Shown in pieces: positions 43,113-52,374 of a stretch of DNA of 64,000 bases. The DNA is taken from positions 1 to 64,000 of the forward strand of contig JAPLSY010000032.1 in NCBI GenBank assembly GCA_026398415.1. Reading direction: 5' to 3'. A program made the translations under genes and the position numbers. How positions within the stretch are numbered: the stretch's first letter is position 1; every line of letters begins with the position of its first letter. This stretch comes from Kiritimatiellota bacterium. Its GTDB lineage: Bacteria; Verrucomicrobiota; Kiritimatiellia; JAAZAB01. A model generated the notes under the pieces. That model was not told where the DNA came from. It saw only the letters and a program-made list of their open reading frames with translations, and did not search any database.

Positions 43113-44924
43113 ATGCCGGACGATTTAAAATTGATTGTCGATGAACGCTTCAGCGGTGGGCCGCGTCCTTATCAACTACCCCTGCCCCATGATCTGCTGA
43201 TGCACAATAATTTCTTCGATTTGTATCCCCTGGACGGCGGCGGTGGACTGGCCTCCCACAGCATGATCGCAACGATTAATGACGCGGACTATGCGTGTCA
43301 AATCATCACCAAGCAGGCCTTGCGCGATTTCGGCACATTACCCCACCTCGACCACCAACGCTTTGAACAATGGCGGAGCATTGAAAAAAGTTGCTGGCTG
43401 AACCGGTTTTATTTCATCGTGCCGCTGGCCAAGCAGTATGCCCAGACAAAAAACGAGACTCTGGCCCGACTGATCATAGATACCCTGCTCCATTTTATTG
43501 CAACCTGCCCGCCGCCGGTCGGCAAAGACAATGTGCTGAAACATCAGCGCTACGTCTATCATATCCGCGACGACAATTATAACCGCCAGACCTTTGAACA
43601 AAATCTGGCTGACAAAACCGATGTCCAATATATCTGGTTCGACTTCCAGCCGGCCAGCCGTGTTCTGCATTGGATGCATGTGTTCCATTTTCTCAAGGAT
43701 TCGCCGTCCATTTCAAAAGACGAATGGAACATCATTTGCCAATGTTTATATCAACATGGCGAAGCGATCTATTACGGCGAGCATTTTGGATTAGACCTGA
43801 TTCCCGGCGACAATCACCAGAGTCTACGTGGCCTGGCATTGCTTCTGGCCGGCACGTTTTTTAAGGGATTCGGACTTTGGCAGGAATTCATCAGTGAAGG
43901 CGTTAAAATCATCAATTTCCACAGCCGCGCGAGCTTTGCTCCGGATGGATCGGAAATCGAGAACAGTCCTTCCTATCACATCTTCACCACCTGGCATATC
44001 CGGGATGCCTACCTGCTCTCGCAAATCCATGGCTTCTCGCTGGAGGCAGAGATTAAAGATCGCTTAATCCGGCAAGCCGATGTGGTCAGATGGCTTACGG
44101 ATCCACAGGGAATGACCGTGGTGCTCAATGATGGCTACACCGTCAACGGGGCCGCTTTCTTAAAATCAATGTCGTTCTTACCGGTCCCCAGGGAGAAAGA
44201 AACAGCGCATTATTTCCCCGATGCCGGCATCGCAATATTACGACGGACGCCATTTTATCTTTGCCTGGACGCCTCGCCTTATACCGGCCAAAACTCGCAT
44301 TATCATGGCGGCAAAAACGCCCTGTCCTTATGGGCGGGCAAGCTCCCGTTTTTAATTGACAGCGGGTGTCCGCCCTACGACGAAGAAAAGTTCAGTCAAT
44401 GGTATAAACTGTCGCAGGCGCATTCGTCCCTGTTGATTAACGGCGCCGGCGACAGCACTTTGACCGGCACCTATGACTGGCAGCATCACGCCTCCGTTGT
44501 CTGCGCCGGCTGGCAAACAACCGCCGACTCACTGCGCATCGCCGCCAACCTGCAAAGTTCCGTCCCGGCCTGGCAGGGTGTGCGCTGGGAAAGAACGGTC
44601 GCAATTTTACCGGACGCTTCACTCCGGATCGACGACACGGTAAAGGCTCCCGCCAACATTTCGGCAACCTTCATCCTGAATCTCCATCCCGCCATCCAGG
44701 TGCAGCCGAAAAACAGCACGGATTTCCTGCTCGCGCATCCGGACGGATGCGTTCTGGAAATGGGATTCACCAGTTCTATGCTTAACAATATTGAAGTCGC
44801 CGAAGGTCTATGTTATCTTGATTTTAAGCACAGGCAAACCATACGGATTTTAATCAAAATGCAAGACGGCAAAAATGTTTTCTTGACAACCCTGATCGCA
44901 AGAAAGTCTTTGGCGCGCAACTGA
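43113..44924 (+). CDS. Heparinase II/III-like polysaccharide lyase
   Basis: The 603 aa protein has the two-part layout of heparinase II/III-like lyases: an alpha/alpha toroid (residues about 60-350, with YIWFDFQPASRVLHWMHVFH, GDNHQS near 232 and PDGSEIENSPSYHI near 283) and a C-terminal beta-sheet domain (GQNSHYHGGKNALSLWAGK near 393, LIDSGCPPYDEEKFSQW, AHSSLLING). These match substrate-binding regions of uronic-acid polysaccharide lyases. No signal peptide is visible, unusual for this family, so it may act on imported oligosaccharides. Confidence 0.8.
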   Translation: MPDDLKLIVDERFSGGPRPYQLPLPHDLLMHNNFFDLYPLDGGGGLASHSMIATINDADYACQIITKQALRDFGTLPHLDHQRFEQWRSIEKSCWLNRFYFIVPLAKQYAQTKNETLARLIIDTLLHFIATCPPPVGKDNVLKHQRYVYHIRDDNYNRQTFEQNLADKTDVQYIWFDFQPASRVLHWMHVFHFLKDSPSISKDEWNIICQCLYQHGEAIYYGEHFGLDLIPGDNHQSLRGLALLLAGTFFKGFGLWQEFISEGVKIINFHSRASFAPDGSEIENSPSYHIFTTWHIRDAYLLSQIHGFSLEAEIKDRLIRQADVVRWLTDPQGMTVVLNDGYTVNGAAFLKSMSFLPVPREKETAHYFPDAGIAILRRTPFYLCLDASPYTGQNSHYHGGKNALSLWAGKLPFLIDSGCPPYDEEKFSQWYKLSQAHSSLLINGAGDSTLTGTYDWQHHASVVCAGWQTTADSLRIAANLQSSVPAWQGVRWERTVAILPDASLRIDDTVKAPANISATFILNLHPAIQVQPKNSTDFLLAHPDGCVLEMGFTSSMLNNIEVAEGLCYLDFKHRQTIRILIKMQDGKNVFLTTLIARKSLARN

Positions 44925-45188
44925 TTCGGAACGGAATAAATTGGGGCACCCATTAAAGGCCGATTCCGAAGCCCAACGATTTTTGATCATTCCACTTCGC
45001 GATGCTGCGCCTTAAAATTCTAAGGCTAGCGGTTGGCGGCTTCGCCTGTAATCTTAAGGTCGCACCTTTTGTCGTTTACCACACCGGCCGCGCTAAATTC
45101 GATTGACAATTTATACGGGCGTGGCAATTAAGGTATATGTTTAATTCTTGCAGACCTTTGACTGCTGACGCCTGACTTCGGATTCACC
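44925..45188 (+). other. Intergenic region before mfd
   Basis: It contains two small stems (CCTTA-aaattc-TAAGG near 45010 and GGCG-GCTT-CGCC near 45035) and, just before mfd, a TGA/CTG-rich stretch (TGACTGCTGACGCCTGAC) of simple-sequence character. No gene is seen. Confidence 0.35.
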
Positions 45189-48100
45189 ATGTTGACTCTG
45201 CCCATCACGCCGGAAATGCGCCACAAATTGGAAGCCGCGCTGGCTGAAAAAAACCAATGCCGGCTGGCAGCCATGTCCTTTTCCGCCACGGCCTTCCTGG
45301 CCCTGGACTTGCTGGCCGAATTCCGGCGCACAGTGGTGGTTGTGTCCGACAGCATGCACTCGCTGGACGAACTGCGCCGGAACCTGCTGGCCCTGGCCGG
45401 CGCTCACCCGGAGCGCATTTTATATTATCCCGCCTGGGAATCGCTTCCCGGCAGAAAAGACAGACGACAGACAGGAGAAGATGGACACCGGAAGCAAGCC
45501 GCTGTTCAAACGGAGATGGTCGGCGAACGCCTGCAGACCCTGGAACGGCTGATCGCGCTCCAGGCGAGATGTCGCCTCCAGGCGCCGGTGGTCATTGCCA
45601 CTTGTGTGCAGGCCCTGATGCAGATGACGCTCGCGCCCGCCGCGCTCAAGGCCCACACCTTCCGAATCGCGCTCGGCGAGGAGCATGATCCGGAAACGCT
45701 TGTCCCGCGCCTTGAGCAAACCGGCTATGCCTTTGAACCGGAAGTCCAGGCCAAGGGCCAGGCCGCCTGGCGCGGCGGACTCCTCGATGTCTGGCCGCTT
45801 AACGAGACATTTCCCTTCCGGATCGAATTTGTCGGATCCACGGTAGAAACGATCCGCTCGTTCGATCCTGCCAGCCAGCGCTCGTTCACGCGTTTAAAGG
45901 AAGCAATACTTCCACCAGTCGGCGAATGGAATCTGATGCGTGCCCTGAAGTTAAGCACAGCGCATACTTCAGGGCGTGCCGGGACCGAGGCACGCTGTCT
46001 TTTCATGAATTACCTACCGCAGGAATTGATTTATCTCTGGTCGGAGCCCTGGCCGAGCTCCCTGGCCGGCACGAGCCCGGCGCGGGCACAGGCGAGCAGG
46101 CCCGTGACCGGCAATTTGCCATCCGCCTCTCACTACCACACCGGCATCCGCTATCACGCGGCCATATACCAGGAAGCCCTGAATGAAGCCAAGGTCACTG
46201 ACCTGACCATTCCATTCACCCGTGTTTCCCAAATCATCACGGAAAACCCACGTGCGTGGCAATGCCTGCCGGATCCGGTTTTCGAAAGCACGTCAAGCGG
46301 GGAGCGTGGAGCGGAGAGCGGAAAGCAGAGAGCGGACGCAACCGTCGCCTGGTCACCGTCCGCAGAGCGGGTAGATCTTGGCTTCCGGTCCGTTACCGAG
46401 TTGGCTGCCCCGCGCCGCGACCTGCTGGCGCCGGACATCTTTGCTGAACGCCGCCGCCAGTGGCTGACGAGCCTGGCCGAACGCGCCCGCCTGTGCATGG
46501 CCTCCGGCGGGCAGGCCCGTCAAGGTCTGCGCGTGCATATTTTCTTCTATACTCAGGGCGCCTTGGACCGATTCCGCGAGATTAATCCCGAACCCGCCTT
46601 CCACCTGCACGTAGGTATGCTTTCGGACGGCTTCATGCAAGCTGATCTCCAATTGGCCGTGCTTTCCGAATCCAACTTGCTGGGCCGGCCCAAATTGCTT
46701 CCCGACCGCATCGCGCGGACGCCGCGGGCGGCCCGCGCATCGGCGGGGGAAACCATTACCGACTGGACCAATCTGGAGCCGGGCAACTTCGTAGTGCACG
46801 TGGATCACGGGATTGGCCACTACCTGGGCCTGAATGAGATCGTGTTCAACGGCCAGCGCCAAGAGGCGCTGGCCATTGAATATGCCGATAATGCCAAGCT
46901 CTACGTCCCCGTTTCGCAGGCCCACCTGCTAAGCCGCTATGTCGGCGTGGGCAAGCATACGCCAAGCTTGCACCGGTTGGGAAGCGCACGCTGGTCGCGC
47001 GAAAAGGACGCCGCCGAGCGCGCCGTGCGCGACTTAGCCGCCGGCCTGCTGGAAATCCAGGCCGTGCGCGAAGCAAAAGCCGGAATCGCCTTCCCGCCCG
47101 ACACCCCCTGGCAAAACGAATTCGAAGCATCGTTCCCCTACCAGGAAACCGAGGACCAGGAGCGCGCCATCCACGACGTTAAGCGCGACATGGAAACCGT
47201 TCGGCCCATGGACCGGCTGGTCTGCGGCGACGTCGGCTACGGCAAAACCGAGGTGGCCATGCGCGCCGCCTTCAAGTGCGTCATGAGCGGCAAGCAGGTG
47301 GCCATGCTGGTGCCCACTACTGTTCTGGCCCAACAGCATTACGAAGTGTTTGCGGAACGCATGGCGGCCTATCCGGTGCGCGTGGAACTGCTCTGCCGGT
47401 TTCGCACGCTCCAGGAACAGGCGGGCGTGGTGCGCGCGCTCGCGACGGGCGGCGTGGATATTGTCATCGGCACCCATCGGCTGATCCAGCCGGACGTGCG
47501 TTTCAAGGACCTTGGGCTTGTGATCATTGACGAAGAACAGCGGTTCGGCGTCGGCCACAAGGAACGCTTTAAGCATCTCCAACAATTAGTGGACGTGCTG
47601 ACGCTCACCGCCACGCCCATTCCGCGCACACTCTACATGAGCCTCACGGGCGCCAAGGAAATCAGCGTGATCCAGACCTCGCCCAAGGCACGCCAGGCAA
47701 TCGAGACCATCGTGGCTAAAAACGACGACCGTGTTATTCGCGACGCCATTCTGCGCGAGTTGAACCGGGGCGGGCAGATCTATTATTTGCACAACCGCGT
47801 TCACTCCATCGAACGCGTCCGCGAGCGGCTGGCAAAACTTGTGCCCGAGGCGCGCATGGTCGTCGGCCACGGCCAGATGCCGACCTCGGCACTGGCGCAC
47901 ATCGTGCGGGATTTTGCGCGCGGCGATTATGACCTCCTGCTATGCACGACGATCATTGAAAGCGGAATGGACATTCCCAACGTCAATACGATCCTCATTG
48001 ACCGGGCCGATCGGTTCGGAATGGCGGATCTCTACCAGCTCCGCGGGCGGGTGGGCCGGTCCAGCCGCAAGGCTTACGCTTACATGCTTCTGCCGGTGCA

Positions 48101-48791
48101 TGGGTCTCTTCTGGACACTTCGCGCCAGCGCATCCAGGCGATTCTCGAACACACGGAACTGGGGGCCGGGTTCCGGCTGGCCATGCGCGACCTGGAAATC
48201 CGCGGCGCTGGTAACTTGCTGGGCCCCGAGCAGAGCGGGCACATTGCCGCCATCGGGTTCGATTTATACTGCCAGCTTCTGCGCTACACGATTGCGCAAA
48301 TGGCGAAGATCCCGACTCTCCGAGAGGTCGGGACGGTCAACCCCATGCGGATTGTGCATGTGGAAGTCAAGCTGGACTTTATCGATCTTTCGGCCCAGGC
48401 CGCGGACCCGGCGCACTCGGCATTTCTGCCTGTAACTTACGTGGAGGATGAACGCCTGCGGATCAGCGTGTATCGCCAGATCGCCTCCGCCATGACCCTT
48501 GCGGAAATTGCCGGCCTGCGCGAGGAATTCAAGGACCGCTTTGGACCCCTGCCCCCGCCATTAGACCGCCTGCTCAAGATCGCCGCCCTGCGAATTCTGG
48601 CGGCGGAGAAAAAGATCGCGCTGATCGAGGTGCAGGCAGGCAAAGTCATCTTTCATCGGCATGTTGAACTTCTGCAAATCAAAAACCGCTTTCCACGCTT
48701 GCACGCCGCAGGCGTGGACGCGAAGTTGGACGAAATCCAGCAATGGCTCCGCCGCGTGGAGGACCAGGGGTTCTCCCCGATCCGCGCGTAA
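45189..48791 (+). CDS. mfd: Transcription-repair coupling factor Mfd
   Basis: The 1,200 aa protein removes RNA polymerase stalled at DNA damage and recruits UvrA. The UvrB-like N-terminal part (LYYPAWESLP, EMVGERLQTLERLI) is followed by the polymerase-interacting domain (GNFVVHVDHGIGHYLGL, about 530), a RecG-like helicase (CGDVGYGKTEVAMRAAFK, DEEQRFGVGHKE, TATPIPRTLYMSLTG, QLRGRVGRS) and the C-terminal TRCF domain. The N-terminal half carries low-complexity in-frame insertions (around 45455-45510 and 46295-46340), which make it longer than most homologues there. Confidence 0.95.
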   Translation: MLTLPITPEMRHKLEAALAEKNQCRLAAMSFSATAFLALDLLAEFRRTVVVVSDSMHSLDELRRNLLALAGAHPERILYYPAWESLPGRKDRRQTGEDGHRKQAAVQTEMVGERLQTLERLIALQARCRLQAPVVIATCVQALMQMTLAPAALKAHTFRIALGEEHDPETLVPRLEQTGYAFEPEVQAKGQAAWRGGLLDVWPLNETFPFRIEFVGSTVETIRSFDPASQRSFTRLKEAILPPVGEWNLMRALKLSTAHTSGRAGTEARCLFMNYLPQELIYLWSEPWPSSLAGTSPARAQASRPVTGNLPSASHYHTGIRYHAAIYQEALNEAKVTDLTIPFTRVSQIITENPRAWQCLPDPVFESTSSGERGAESGKQRADATVAWSPSAERVDLGFRSVTELAAPRRDLLAPDIFAERRRQWLTSLAERARLCMASGGQARQGLRVHIFFYTQGALDRFREINPEPAFHLHVGMLSDGFMQADLQLAVLSESNLLGRPKLLPDRIARTPRAARASAGETITDWTNLEPGNFVVHVDHGIGHYLGLNEIVFNGQRQEALAIEYADNAKLYVPVSQAHLLSRYVGVGKHTPSLHRLGSARWSREKDAAERAVRDLAAGLLEIQAVREAKAGIAFPPDTPWQNEFEASFPYQETEDQERAIHDVKRDMETVRPMDRLVCGDVGYGKTEVAMRAAFKCVMSGKQVAMLVPTTVLAQQHYEVFAERMAAYPVRVELLCRFRTLQEQAGVVRALATGGVDIVIGTHRLIQPDVRFKDLGLVIIDEEQRFGVGHKERFKHLQQLVDVLTLTATPIPRTLYMSLTGAKEISVIQTSPKARQAIETIVAKNDDRVIRDAILRELNRGGQIYYLHNRVHSIERVRERLAKLVPEARMVVGHGQMPTSALAHIVRDFARGDYDLLLCTTIIESGMDIPNVNTILIDRADRFGMADLYQLRGRVGRSSRKAYAYMLLPVHGSLLDTSRQRIQAILEHTELGAGFRLAMRDLEIRGAGNLLGPEQSGHIAAIGFDLYCQLLRYTIAQMAKIPTLREVGTVNPMRIVHVEVKLDFIDLSAQAADPAHSAFLPVTYVEDERLRISVYRQIASAMTLAEIAGLREEFKDRFGPLPPPLDRLLKIAALRILAAEKKIALIEVQAGKVIFHRHVELLQIKNRFPRLHAAGVDAKLDEIQQWLRRVEDQGFSPIRA

Positions 48792-48877
48792 TGGGTATGG
48801 CCTTTATCCGGATGGCTTTGGCTTGCGCGGAAAACACGACTGTGCCATAGTGCTCAAACGAGGGGAATGATATTGCC

Positions 48878-49861
48878 ATGCTAATGCGCATAAAACCGAT
48901 CTTATTGGCCACGCTGGTCTTGGCATTCGGATGCCTGCTGCCCGCCAATGCTCTGGGCAAAACGATCCCGGTGGAAGGTTGTGCGGCCCAGGTCAACGAT
49001 CGGATCGTGACCGTGACGGAGGTTATGACCGCCATGCAACCGGTCGAGCGCCAGTTGCGCGCGACCAGCCAGGGCGCGGAGCTGGATCGGAAACTAGAAG
49101 AGGCCTATGAAAAGGCGCTCCAATCCCTGATTGAGCGGGAATTGATCCTCGACGCGTTCCACCAGCAGAAGGAAATGAATTTACCGGACAAGATCGTGCA
49201 GAGCCGCACGGAAGAAATCGTGCGCACCAAGTTCAGCAACAACCGCACCGCGTTCCGCAAAGCGCTGGACGAGGAAGGGCTTACGCTGGAGGAATGGCAA
49301 GCCAATCTGAAGAAATCCATGATTGTGTCCTTCCTGCGCGAACGCGAAGTGGAAAGCAAGGTATCCATTTCCCCGCAGGATGTCCGCACGGCTTACGAAA
49401 AAGCGGGCGATACGTTCCGCACCCCTGAGCAGGTTCACCTGCGCATGATCATGATTAACGGCGGTAAAACTGACGAAGAAATTGCCGTCAAGCGCAAGCA
49501 GGCGGAAGAGGTGCGCAAGCGCTTGCTGGAGGGTGAATCGTTCGAAGATCTGGCCAGGCAGGTATCCGAAGGCACACGCGCCCAGGATGGCGGCGACTGG
49601 GGCTGGATTGACCCGGCCAGCCGGCGGCCGGAATTGGCCGCGGCCATCCGCGCGCTCAAGCCGGAAGATATCAGCGATGTAATCCCGGCCGGCGGGGACC
49701 TGTATATCCTGAAAGTTGAAGGGCAGCGGGGCGCCACTGTGATTCCATTCGAAAAAGTCCATGACACGCTCCGCACCGAGCTGGAAAAGCAGGAAGCCAA
49801 ACGGCTTTATGACGCCTGGATGGTGCGCCTGAAACAGAAAGCCTTTATCAAGAAATATTAG
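48878..49861 (+). CDS. Periplasmic parvulin-type peptidyl-prolyl isomerase, SurA-like
   Basis: The 327 aa protein has a signal peptide (LLATLVLAFGCLLPANALG), a SurA-type N-terminal domain (VNDRIVTVTEV ... LIERELILDAF) and one parvulin domain (PEQVHLRMIMI ... FEDLARQVSEGTRAQDGGDWGWI, residues about 183-275). It probably folds outer-membrane proteins. A GAGGGGAA ribosome site precedes the start. It stands between mfd and pdxA; surA-pdxA neighbourhood is also known in proteobacteria. Confidence 0.88.
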   Translation: MLMRIKPILLATLVLAFGCLLPANALGKTIPVEGCAAQVNDRIVTVTEVMTAMQPVERQLRATSQGAELDRKLEEAYEKALQSLIERELILDAFHQQKEMNLPDKIVQSRTEEIVRTKFSNNRTAFRKALDEEGLTLEEWQANLKKSMIVSFLREREVESKVSISPQDVRTAYEKAGDTFRTPEQVHLRMIMINGGKTDEEIAVKRKQAEEVRKRLLEGESFEDLARQVSEGTRAQDGGDWGWIDPASRRPELAAAIRALKPEDISDVIPAGGDLYILKVEGQRGATVIPFEKVHDTLRTELEKQEAKRLYDAWMVRLKQKAFIKKY

Positions 49862-49905
49862 AAGAAGGCTGTGGGCTGTAGGCTGAAGACTGTAGGTTAT
49901 AACCG

Positions 49906-50925
49906 GTGAAAACCATTGCCATTACCCTCGGCGATCCCGGCGGAATTGGGCCGGAAGTGGCCTTGAAGGCGCTGTACCAAAATCGCTGGCCGGCTACCTT
50001 GCGTTTTGTGCTGATCGGCAGCCGAACGATTCTGCGCCGCCAGGCGGCGCAGCTCCGCCTGCCGTTGCCGCCGGTCTGGCAGTTGTCGGATGGTAAAAAT
50101 CATACCGCGCGTATTGTCAACTGGGAACCCGAGCAGGATCTCGAGCAGAAGCCGATGCCCTTGAATTGGCAGCCCGGCGTCATCGGCAAAACACAAGGTC
50201 AGGCAGCGGTGCGGTGGATCAAGGAAGCGGTTAGCGGCTGTATGGCAGGGCGCTTTGATGCCCTGGTTACCGGTCCCATTTGTAAACAGAGCCTGTACCT
50301 GGCGGGCCTGCCGTTTCCCGGCCACACGGAATTTCTGGCGGCCCTTACCGGAACGCGCTCCTTTGCCATGATGCTCCTGGGCGGACCTTTGCGTGTAGTG
50401 CTGGTTACGCGGCATCTGCCGCTGGCCAAGGTGGCGGAAAGCATTTCGCGCTCGGCCATTCAGGAGGCGGTGCAGTTGGCGGCACAGGCATTACCCTGGC
50501 TCGGCGTAAAGCAAAAAAAGGTCGGTGTCTGCGCGCTCAATCCGCATGCCGGGGATAATGGCGTCCTCGGGCGCGAAGAAATCACGACCATCCGGCCGGT
50601 GTTGTGCGCTTTGCGCCGCAAGGGGTTGAACATTGAAGGTCCTGTGCCGGGCGATGTCATTTTTCACCAGGCCCTGCAGGGCCGGTATGGCGCGGTCGTG
50701 GCCATGTACCACGACCAGGGCCTCGGACCCTTGAAGATGATTGCCTTTGAAGAGGGGGTCAACCTGACGCTTGGCCTGCCGATTGTGCGCACGTCACCCG
50801 ATCATGGCACCGCCTTTGACATTGCCGGGAAAGGTGTGGCGCATGCCGGCAGCATGGTTGCCGCCATTCGCCTGGCCGTCCGGCTGGCTCGCCGAAAAAA
50901 CCCATGGGCTCACACTGACCTCTGA
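49906..50925 (+). CDS. pdxA: 4-hydroxythreonine-4-phosphate dehydrogenase PdxA
   Basis: The 339 aa protein starts with GTG and shows the PdxA signatures: AITLGDPGGIGPEVALKAL at the start, FPGHTEFLAALTG (zinc His near 146), NPHAGDNGVLGREE (near 215) and MYHDQGLGPLKMIAF (near 268), with RTSPDHGTAFDIAGK. It oxidises 4-phosphohydroxy-threonine for pyridoxal phosphate synthesis. Between the parvulin stop and this start lies a repetitive CTGTAGG/GCTGAAG stretch (49862-49895) of no clear function. Confidence 0.95.
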   Translation: MKTIAITLGDPGGIGPEVALKALYQNRWPATLRFVLIGSRTILRRQAAQLRLPLPPVWQLSDGKNHTARIVNWEPEQDLEQKPMPLNWQPGVIGKTQGQAAVRWIKEAVSGCMAGRFDALVTGPICKQSLYLAGLPFPGHTEFLAALTGTRSFAMMLLGGPLRVVLVTRHLPLAKVAESISRSAIQEAVQLAAQALPWLGVKQKKVGVCALNPHAGDNGVLGREEITTIRPVLCALRRKGLNIEGPVPGDVIFHQALQGRYGAVVAMYHDQGLGPLKMIAFEEGVNLTLGLPIVRTSPDHGTAFDIAGKGVAHAGSMVAAIRLAVRLARRKNPWAHTDL

Positions 50926-50950
50926 TTTCCGACATCTGTTCTCTAAAAGA

Positions 50951-50985
50951 TGGGCGAGGTGGGACTCGAACCCACAAGCCCCTGG
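50951..50985 (-). pseudogene. 3' half of a broken tRNA-Leu gene
   Basis: On the minus strand it reads a complete T-arm, GTGGGTTCGAGTCCCAC, the acceptor strand CTCGCCC and discriminator A. The expected D and anticodon arms are not upstream of it; a repeat-like sequence (GTTCACCCGCCTAAGG) and an intact tRNA-Leu stand there. Its acceptor strand pairs at 6 of 7 positions with the 5' half at 51165-51191. Confidence 0.55.
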
Positions 50986-51062
50986 TCGCCTGTGGCGCCG
51001 CCCCTCCTTAGGCGGGTGAACTCCGGCGGGTAAACTTGCGGCATCCCGCTCCGACAAAAAAA

Positions 51063-51144
51063 TGCTCCCGAAAGGACTCGAACCTTCACCTCGTGAGAGA
51101 CATGGTCCTAAGCCATGCGCGTCTGCCAATTCCGCCACGGGAGC
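51063..51144 (-). tRNA. tRNA-Leu(TAG)
   Basis: An 82-base class II tRNA: acceptor GCTCCCG/CGGGAGC, D-arm TGGCGGAATTGGCAGACGC, anticodon arm CATGG-CTTAGGA-CCATG with anticodon TAG, a long variable arm (TCTCTCACGAGGTG) and T-arm AAGGTTCGAGTCCTT. The discriminator is A; CCA is not encoded. It reads CTA codons (and possibly others of the CTN box). Confidence 0.93.
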
Positions 51145-51164
51145 GAAAACTTTTACCGGCGGGA

Positions 51165-51191
51165 CGTGTCTGCCAATTTCACCACTCGCCT
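51165..51191 (-). pseudogene. 5' half of a broken tRNA-Leu gene
   Basis: On the minus strand the sequence AGGCGAGTGGTGAAATTGGC followed by AGACACG is the acceptor 5' strand and D-arm of a leucine tRNA, close to the D-arm of the intact gene next to it. It breaks off before the anticodon arm. Its acceptor strand fits the 3' half at 50951-50985 except for the first pair. Confidence 0.55.
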
Positions 51192-51358
51192 GGTAGGTAA
51201 TGGTTGGAAAATATCAGATTATTCGGCGCTGGGCGATAAGAAAAGATTTTGAAGGACTATTCAAATTGACTTGATATTGACGGTTCAGTACATTTTTCAA
51301 CAGTTAAACGAAAGACTTTTGCAATCAACTCGTAATTAAAAGAAAAAGGTGGTCCTGA

Positions 51359-52354
51359 ATGAAAAAAGTTAAGATCGGTTTTATCGGATGCGGCAAGATC
51401 GCGACTTGCTCACATGCGCCAGAATTCCTGAAAATCCCGGGGAAAACTGAAATTTCCGCCCTTTATGACGTGAAGGCTGAAAGCGCGCAGAACCTTAAAG
51501 CGAAAAATAAAGTGGAAGCTGAAACGTATGCCTCCGTAAAAGAACTGCTTGCCTCCGGCATCGCCGGCGTGGTGATAAGCACTCCGAACAGTTTACATTA
51601 TGAACTGACTATGCAGGCATTGAATTCTGGAGTGAATGTTCTTGTGGAAAAGCCTATGGCGGCAACTTTAAAAGAGGCTGACGAAATGATTGCGTTGGCG
51701 CGCAAGAAAAAATTGGTGCTTCAGGTAAACCAATCAGTGAGGTTCGTTCCCGCTTATGTGAAAATCAAACAACTTATAGAACAGGGCAAAATAGGAGATC
51801 CTGTTCACATACGTTGTCTCCGCGCATCCGGGAGCACTCCTGACCAAGGATGGTCGCCTGGCGCAAAATGGTTTATTCAGAAGAAATTCGCGGGCGGGCT
51901 TATTATGGACATTGCCGTACATATGGCGGATATGCTTGGCTGGTATTTCGGCAAAGCCCGGAATGTTTACTCGATAAATCAGACAAAGATAAAGGGAAAT
52001 GATGTCCCCGACAACGTGACGGCCCTGTTTGATTTTGAAAATGGCGCTACCGGAGTTCTTGAATTAAGCTGGACAATTCCAGTTGGCGGAGGGTTGCTGG
52101 AGATTTACGGAAGCAAAGGGACCATACGTCATGGTTTCAATCAAGGCAATATAGAAATGTGCCTGGCGGGTGGTAAATATAAAACCATCAAACCATGTAA
52201 ATATCAAACTTCTCAGGAATGGTTTGCTGACTCTATCAGAGGATTGCCAAGATGCCCGGCCCTCGGCGGTGTCGGCAGACATGCGCTTGCCTACACATTG
52301 GCCATAGCGGAATCCGGCGAAAAAAATAAAGCCGTAAAACCTTCCATTAACTAA
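51359..52354 (+). CDS. Gfo/Idh/MocA-family oxidoreductase
   Basis: The 331 aa protein has the Rossmann loop IGFIGCGKIATCSHAPEFL, VLVEKPMAATLKEADEMI (catalytic Lys near 94) and the substrate-domain helix GGLIMDIAVHMADMLGWYFG. A strong AAGGTGGT ribosome site precedes ATG 51359. The gene is richer in AAA/ATT codons than its neighbours mfd and pdxA. A truncated epimerase frame follows 20 bases later, suggesting a former two-gene sugar operon. Confidence 0.88.
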   Translation: MKKVKIGFIGCGKIATCSHAPEFLKIPGKTEISALYDVKAESAQNLKAKNKVEAETYASVKELLASGIAGVVISTPNSLHYELTMQALNSGVNVLVEKPMAATLKEADEMIALARKKKLVLQVNQSVRFVPAYVKIKQLIEQGKIGDPVHIRCLRASGSTPDQGWSPGAKWFIQKKFAGGLIMDIAVHMADMLGWYFGKARNVYSINQTKIKGNDVPDNVTALFDFENGATGVLELSWTIPVGGGLLEIYGSKGTIRHGFNQGNIEMCLAGGKYKTIKPCKYQTSQEWFADSIRGLPRCPALGGVGRHALAYTLAIAESGEKNKAVKPSIN

Positions 52355-52374
52355 TTCACTGCAAGGCGGTAATA

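Larger units (their letters stand above)
50926..51358 (-). other. tRNA-bearing intergenic region
   Basis: Besides the three tRNA pieces it holds a GC-rich repeat (ACCCGCCGGAGTTCACCCGC on the minus strand) between the 3' half and the intact tRNA, and an AT-rich 51200-51350 stretch leading to the Gfo/Idh/MocA gene. No protein gene was recognised. Confidence 0.5.

Noticed and set aside
50986-51062. Anticodon-like stem-loop around CCTAAGGAG in front of the tRNA 3' half
   Set aside because: The stem does not form five pairs around a seven-base loop with T at position 33, and the sequence matches a GC-rich repeat, so it does not complete a tRNA.
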